A stretch of 64,000 nt of DNA from Nageia nagi (Eukaryota; Pinophyta), in the NCBI GenBank assembly GCA_050084985.1, contig JBITNC010000001.1, forward strand, positions 12,276,001 to 12,340,000, in the 5' to 3' direction. Below the pieces are notes generated by a model that saw only the letters and a program-made list of their open reading frames with translations, did not search any database and was not told the origin of the DNA. Within the stretch, counting starts at the first letter, position 1. Each line of letters opens with the position of its first letter. Below are positions 58,289 to 64,000 of this stretch, piece after piece. Made by a program: the position numbers and the translations under genes.

Positions 58289-58620
58289 CACCATATTTTT
58301 TTAAAATGTGATAAATATGGAATGGTTTTTAACCATCACATATATCCTTAAAGTGATGGATTAAACCTCCACTTAAAAAAATAATGAGGCAAGTTCAGGG
58401 GCAGTTATAGCTGCCTACATTGGTTAATAGAGTGGTGGTTCATAACCACCTCTATATGATATTAGAAGGTGTTTTTGAGTTGCATATACTGATAGTATTT
58501 AGCCACAACATAGAGAGAGAAATATTGGTGGTGGGCTCATAGAAGGTGGGTGGATAATCGCTAGTAAATATGATAGGTGGCAATTTAAAACCACCTCCAA
58601 AAGCCCTTTTTGGTCTAGTG
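58289..58620. mobile_element. CACTA-like (En/Spm) terminal segment or non-autonomous copy
   Basis: The right end, read in reverse complement, is cactagaccaaaaagggct followed by tttggaggtggttttaaatt, like the CACTA terminal repeats with a short G-rich subterminal repeat. Subterminal copies of ggtggttcataaccacctc are at 58431-58449, and ggaatggtttttaaccatca lies at 58319-58338. A possible left end starts caccatatttttt at 58289. I could not establish a 3-bp target duplication. Confidence 0.35.
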
Positions 58621-59040
58621 TATGTTTACATTTTCACATTTAAAGAAATATAGTTTTCTATAATTGGAAGAAAGAAATATATTTGAGGTTGAGCATAAGG
58701 ATAGTAGCCAAGAAGATGACACTATAGATGTTAAAATATAATGTGAGCTTTTAGAGCTTGTTTCTTCACTTGGTTTCACCATCAAACTTGCCAAAACCTT
58801 GATATCCTTGAAATGACACTAGTAATGTACAATTTCTTACAAAATATTTGCATGCAACAATATTGAGATAAACTTGGTAGTGAGAATATAAATATAATGT
58901 TCTTACTATCATAAATATTTTACAAATATGTTCTCTATAAGTACTAAACATAAGTACTAACTTCTCATTGTAGAAGAAAAGGATGTTTTCTTTCTAGTCC
59001 TACTTAACATCACTTAGCATAGCTCTTATTTTAGGGTTAT

Positions 59041-60150
59041 ACCCTTCCACGCTATGTTCTAATAATCTTTCCAACTTTCATTAATATTTTTATTTGTGAG
59101 TCTTATCTATCTCCTTTTAGGAAATTATCTATTTCTTAATTGATCCCAATCTAAATGCGTAGAGGAACCTTCTCCATATTCCTTTTTTTCATCAATGGTT
59201 TTACTCTTGAAACACCATCTCACATGATAGATGTATTATAAATGCTCTATGTGTAAAATATAAGATATAATGTTTTCTAGGTGCATACCCTTCCACCTTG
59301 TTCTCAGATAATATCTCTAAATTTGATTCATTTTTGTTTTCCTAATCCATCTCCTTCTAGAAAATTACTTGTTTATTAATAGATCTCAATCTAATTGCAC
59401 CAAGGAGCCTTCTCAACATTCATTTTTCTTATCAATTCTTTTAATTTAAAAAAACCATCCCACATGGAAGATGGATTATAAATGCTCAAGAGTAAAAACT
59501 AAGATACAACATTTGTAAGATCCAACTCAAAAAGGGATTCATAGAAACACTCTCCTAATTCTCTATTATTATGTACTATGTAACCTCCAATGAAGGTTTG
59601 ACACACATTGGCATCAAGCTCTACTAACATTTTCATGATAATTTGTTTTCCTCTTCAAAGTTTCCAATATAGGTAAGGTCAACCATACAAGAATAAAGTT
59701 CCAATGTAGGTGAGATATGATATTAATGACTCATATTATCGAAGCATTATTGGCCCTCTTTAACTAGACTTGCATTGTGATAAGTGGACAAGATATGATG
59801 GAAAATTGCATTATCTAGATTAATAGTAGATTATTACATTTGTTCAAATAGTTTCATGGCCTCGTTGCCATGTTCATGTATGGCACATCCTCCTATAATG
59901 GTATTCTATGAGATTGTATTATGTTGATGCATTTTCTCAAATAATCTTTATGCATTATCTATGCTTCCACATTTTACATATATGTCATTAAGAGAATTTT
60001 CTACAAAGCTATTACAACAAAACCCACTTCTAATTATATTTGCATGGATTTCCATACATTTTCCTATATCTACCAGCTTTCCACATGTAGGAAGAACATA
60101 TTTGAGTGTCTTTAATTCTATAGTATAGGCTTACAAGGATTGGGAAGGAC
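59041..60150 (-). pseudogene. PPR pseudogene with duplicated E region
   Basis: The minus strand from about 60140 reads TLKYVLPTCGKLVDIGKCME, IHANIIRSGFCCNSFVENSL, YVKCGSIDNAQRLFEKMHQ, NTIIGGCAIHEHGNEAMKLF and, further on, SLVKEG, HISPTLELYSCMVDLTYIGN and NNRELGECFYESLFELDLTN. This is the usual order of the last PPR motifs and E region of a plant organellar PPR protein. The following segment, DGFFKLKELIRKMNVEKAPW and a second version (DGVSRVKPLMKKRNMEKVPL), occurs twice in tandem with a period of about 246 bp (59041-59286 and 59287-59525). Stops and some shifts occur throughout; no N-terminal part or DYW domain is seen. Confidence 0.8.
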
Positions 60151-60199
60151 CAATTTTGTTGTTAGGCTATAACCCCAAATATAACAACCTTCACCATAC

Positions 60200-62000
60200 T
60201 TGATCAATGATGTGTAGATTATTTGATGCTTGAAAAACATAAGAAAAAGAATACTAAATATTAAAAAATAAATCTTTGATACTGTTGTCCATTTTTAAGC
60301 TAAACCCTATATTTGTAAGTATGGCCTAGAACTATTTACTTGAATAAGCTTCATGTATAGCCTAACATCGTGTCTTTGCATATTCTAACTTTAAAGGGTA
60401 TCTTAAGGAGTGATTGGCACCAAATTTATTTGGATTCCATTTCTACCATAAAAGCTAGATATAACAATTATATAAATAAGTTATGTCAAGAAATTAGTTT
60501 TCATTTCCAAAAATGATAAGAGGTGGTATTACCTTAGCTAATTTCTTGTAAACACATTCATATGATGTAGAATAATATTTTGGCAAGCCTAAAATGGAAT
60601 AAAAATAATATTCCTTATTGTCCTCCATGTCGATGTGTCTATAATCAAATTTCTAGTAAAAAGTCTTTCTTGTCTGTAATTCTTAATTGCTTATCAGAAC
60701 ATACAAGAAATTGGTTGAAATAAGAAGAAATTAAAATATTTGGTAGGAAGTTCCTGGGTGGGAAAATTAAATATCCTCCATAATTCCTCGATCTCAAATT
60801 GAAATTTAGCATTGGCCAATAGAAGGTAGAATAATTTCTTAGTCTATAATTTCAAAACAAGGTACCTTTGCCTAATATTAATAGAATTATTAATTAATAA
60901 ATCTCCTCACATTTGCACAAAACACTTTGCTTTCCCCTCAAATTCTCTATACTCAAGGGTTTTATGGGGAGTTATTTTATTGTTGGATAGATGGTGGAGC
61001 TAGTTTGGAGCCAACAATAGGAATGCTATAAGAAGAGAGTGGTTAGTCAAATCAGAAAAGAAGTAGCTACTTTTTTCTTGATATATCCTAAAAAATATTC
61101 TTGAACCCTATTATTGACTAAGATTATGTAATTTCTATACACACCCATGTATCAAATTCACAACTATAATTCTGATGATGTAATTTTTATTGCTAGAAAT
61201 CTATCTCTAGAGAAGGTTGGTTCCTATCAGTATTAGATTGGGAATTGCAAAAGAAAAAGTTGTAAAAAGAAAATTTGTGAAATTAAAGCAAATATAAGAT
61301 TCTATGTTAGTAATTTTTAATAAGCAAAAGCAAAAATCTAGACTAGCATGGGAATTGATTATAGTAGAATCCAATTTGGTTGAATGGCTTAATTTTTTAG
61401 CCGCCAAATAATGCATAGCACTCCAAGTAATAATAATCTATATGTGTTTTGTAAATACAGATTAACGATTGATAACATCTCACAATCCATGGAGTGTAAA
61501 TAAGCATATAAAACAACAATTTAAGAATAATGATAAATATATCATAATTAAGTGATCAAGAAGTAAATTATATTCTATTATCATTGACATAAGCATACAA
61601 TAGGGTCAATATCTACTATATTTGATTCCTTCCCTTACAATAAAGGTAATATTTATAGTTTTCCTTTGTAAAATATCTTCTAACTAATTACTAACAAATG
61701 CTAACACAAAATATATGTATCTAAACTACTAAGATATTTATAATAGATTAGATTTGATCTCTAATTAGATTTACAACTTAAATATTGATTTATAAATACT
61801 TGAAATAATCCTCCATGTGTGCTAACATCCTTCAGCTTATTCAAAACTTGCAACTTGAATCTAGAATTCAAAATCTCCTTCTTGGAATGAAAATCCATTT
61901 CATATAGGTTTCAATACTATTTATAGGTACTTATACTTTGGTAGACCCATCAAAATCAAATACAAAATAAAATAAATTATTTAGGTAGACTTTTTCATCC
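60200..62000. other. No gene seen
   Basis: AT-rich sequence with stops in every frame. A minus-strand open frame at 61416-61207 has no recognisable feature. I see no repeat structure or element end here. Confidence 0.45.
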
Positions 62001-62139
62001 ATGCTTAGATCTGGATGGTCAAAATCAAGTGTTCAAAATTGGAACATCTATGGTGGTTAATGTAGTTAATATTCTCCTTGTTACTTGATTGAACCACCTT
62101 TGGTAAGGCTAGACATAAAGAAAATACCTTGTACAAGTT

Positions 62140-62600
62140 TTTTGCTATTTCGATGGAAACTAGTCTTGTCCACTCTATTGGATATTCATCAAAATCAAAT
62201 ATTTTGTAAAACATATGAAAATGGCTAAGTATAACATTATAATGATTCAACTTCCATTTTGATTTAATCTTATACATCAAAAAATTATCAGATCTCTTTC
62301 AAAACTAAACACTGTAGAAAATGCTAAAAATTGACTAAGTCCTAGCACTAATTAAATTTTCCACCATTCTAAAAAAACTATGTGCACACCAATACTATTA
62401 GATCTTCATTAAAATCAAACACTATAAAAAAATGTCTAAAATTGACTAAGTATACTGTATAAATTATTCCAACAATAATAAAGGATGAAAAAAGGGTATA
62501 CCCATACAAAACTCTTTTTGTATCACCAAAAATGTGTGGATATACATTCTGGCAATTGAATGGTAGATTTGTGTCATCATATCTTGAACTTAGGACCAAA
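62140..62600. repeat. Degenerate local repeats
   Basis: Three related segments (near 62175, 62290 and 62400) share atcaaaatcaaatactat-like text followed by a variable aaaatgctaaaaattgacta-like phrase. The open frame 62280-62005 (minus, 91 codons) contains one of these segments, so I do not annotate it as a gene. Confidence 0.35.
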
Positions 62601-62699
62601 AAATATAAACTCTATACAAAAAACTACTATCAAGCTATACAAAAATATATCTTAGGTTGCTCTATCCGTAGATGTATCTTTTGGCAAAAATGCTAAGGC

Positions 62700-63886
62700 T
62701 GTGGACCACTCTTCATTAGATGGCATATTTGTATCTTGAATGTGCATGGCCAAGTAAACAAACTAACTTATAATCTTTATATTTATGTTTTTTTTTACCC
62801 TTATCAATTTTGTGGCCCACTTCTCTACCTTTTTCATCTCCTAGATGAATTTTGAGAACTTATCTTCAAAATTTTCCTTTGTATAATCTACAAAGCTATC
62901 ATCCATCTATTATGGTTAATGACAAAATGCTTTCATCTCATTCAGTGTATATATAGTCTTATCCCCCTTGTACAAGGGAGGCATGTTGTTTCTATCAAAA
63001 TGTTTTAGGGAACTATTCAATTTATTTATCTCTAACATAAGTCACTTCATACATTTATCCATACAAAGTATCAACTCATGTAAATGAGCCACTCTCTGAG
63101 ATATTGCCAAAATATTATCATGGGAATTATTTGTGCTTATATCTTAGACATCTTTTTTATTCATCACTTTGATAATTTCTACATTTTCACTACAAATATT
63201 TATAATTTTTCTCTTCAAGTAAAAAATAGCCTTATACTCATCTATCTTCTTCTCACAATATAATACATTTTCCCTAATTTAATGTAATAAACCTAAAATA
63301 GGTATAACCTTACCCCAATATCCAAACTTATTATTTTTCAATTCCTTTATCAATAATCATGTCTGCATTAGTGCCTTTGTAGATTAGGTGAGAGTATGGT
63401 CTTTAATCTTCAACTTCTCCTATAACTCCACCTTGACCTTATCAAATTTTTCTTTAGCTATCTTCAAATCAACATCCTACAAAGCCATTAAATCCTCATG
63501 AATCTTCTTATTTTCTTCCTCTAGATATTTCATTCTATTTCCTTATTCTTTAATGAAGCTTTTAGAGAATCTATCTCCAACTTGAAGGCCTCAATCCAAC
63601 AATTTTTTATTGTGATTTCAATGCCTTTGGATTTAAATTCTTCTTTGCTTTTTTCCACCACTTTGGCTAACTTGGAAGATTCTATGGCCTCCTCAAATTG
63701 CTGAATTTGTTTATTAAATAAGTTAATTTGAGTCAAGTGAAACTTTTCCTTCTCAGTAGCAACAACTTGTTGTTTCTCCAACTTGTCAAATTTCCTCTCT
63801 AGCATGGTTACATCCGCATCCATTAATGTCATGCTAGTTTTTATGATTTTCCTTTTATCCATTAGGCTTATTTTATCATACCTCAA
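62700..63886 (-). pseudogene. Coiled-coil coding region, decayed
   Basis: The open frame 63886-63530 (118 codons) reads DADVTMLERKFDKLEKQQVV, then QINLFNKQIQQFEEAIESSK, then IEAFKLEIDSLKASLKNKEI. Charged residues and regularly spaced Leu and Ile indicate a long coiled coil. The minus strand continues with stops: DLKIAKEKFDKVKVELQEKL, LLIKELKNNKFGYWGK, ISQRVAHLHELILCMDKCMK and NNMPPLYKGDKTIYTLNEMK, to about 62700. It resembles in style, but not clearly in sequence, the coiled-coil ORF of element B (16354-16551), and may be the extra ORF of another retroelement. The start is not fixed; coding probably continues beyond 63886. Confidence 0.45.
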
Positions 63887-64000
63887 TTATAAAGATATAC
63901 CTTTATCATTTGAAGCATATTTAGAACTTGTATCAAGTTGTGTCATTGAGATCTTCAAAACTTATTTTTGGATATCCATTTCAGTATCTAGCTAAATTTT

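Noticed and set aside
62005-62280. 91-codon minus-strand frame as a gene
   Set aside because: It overlaps one of three degenerate local repeats and has no domain or homologous context.

Overview
The window looks like intergenic DNA of a large plant nuclear genome, most likely a gymnosperm; that is an inference. It is strongly AT-rich and has no intact protein gene that I can recognise. Nearly all recognisable coding sequence is decayed transposable elements or pseudogenes. Many breaks are TAG or TAA where the family has Gln, or G-to-A changes in catalytic codons, as expected from deamination of heavily methylated plant DNA. Pentatricopeptide-repeat (PPR) pseudogene fragments are abundant. I saw no rRNA, no functional tRNA, no CRISPR array and no bacterial-type operon.

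Layout, left to right. 1-5503 (minus): Ty3/gypsy retrotransposon A of the Tat type, cut by the window edge, with a 2.1 kb LTR. 5501-19804 (plus): a 14.3 kb relative, B, lying head-to-head with A. It carries gag, protease, an extra RNase H placed before reverse transcriptase (RT), RT, the native RNase H, integrase, about 4 kb of extra coding sequence with a coiled coil, and a 2.35 kb 3' LTR with two internal tandem arrays. 20.8-22.8 kb (minus): an unidentified pseudogene with conserved splice sites. 23.2-25.4 kb (plus): amplified fragments of the PPR C-terminal (E-type) region around a LINE-like remnant. 27.2-31.0 kb (minus): unidentified ORFs and a gag-like stretch downstream of an LTR. 31.0-35.7 kb (minus): a decayed Copia element. 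37.9-38.5 kb: two large compound microsatellites. 39.5-41.4 kb (plus): a plant-mobile-domain-like pseudogene. 43.1-46.6 kb (minus): the integrase end of a Tat-like element followed 97 bp later by a second splice-structured pseudogene. 46.7-51.3 kb: repeats holding PPR scraps in both orientations. 51347-57543 (plus): a complete-boundary Copia element with 5-bp target duplications and unusual TATT/AATA LTR ends. 58.3-58.6 kb: a CACTA-like end. 59.0-60.2 kb (minus): a PPR pseudogene with a duplicated E region. 62.7-64.0 kb (minus): a decayed coiled-coil coding region.

No genes here act together as a working pathway. The coherent units are the retroelements. The most interesting are elements A and B (RNase H order, extra 3' ORF, satellite-like LTR arrays) and the two phase-0 multi-exon pseudogenes whose stops are almost all TAG.
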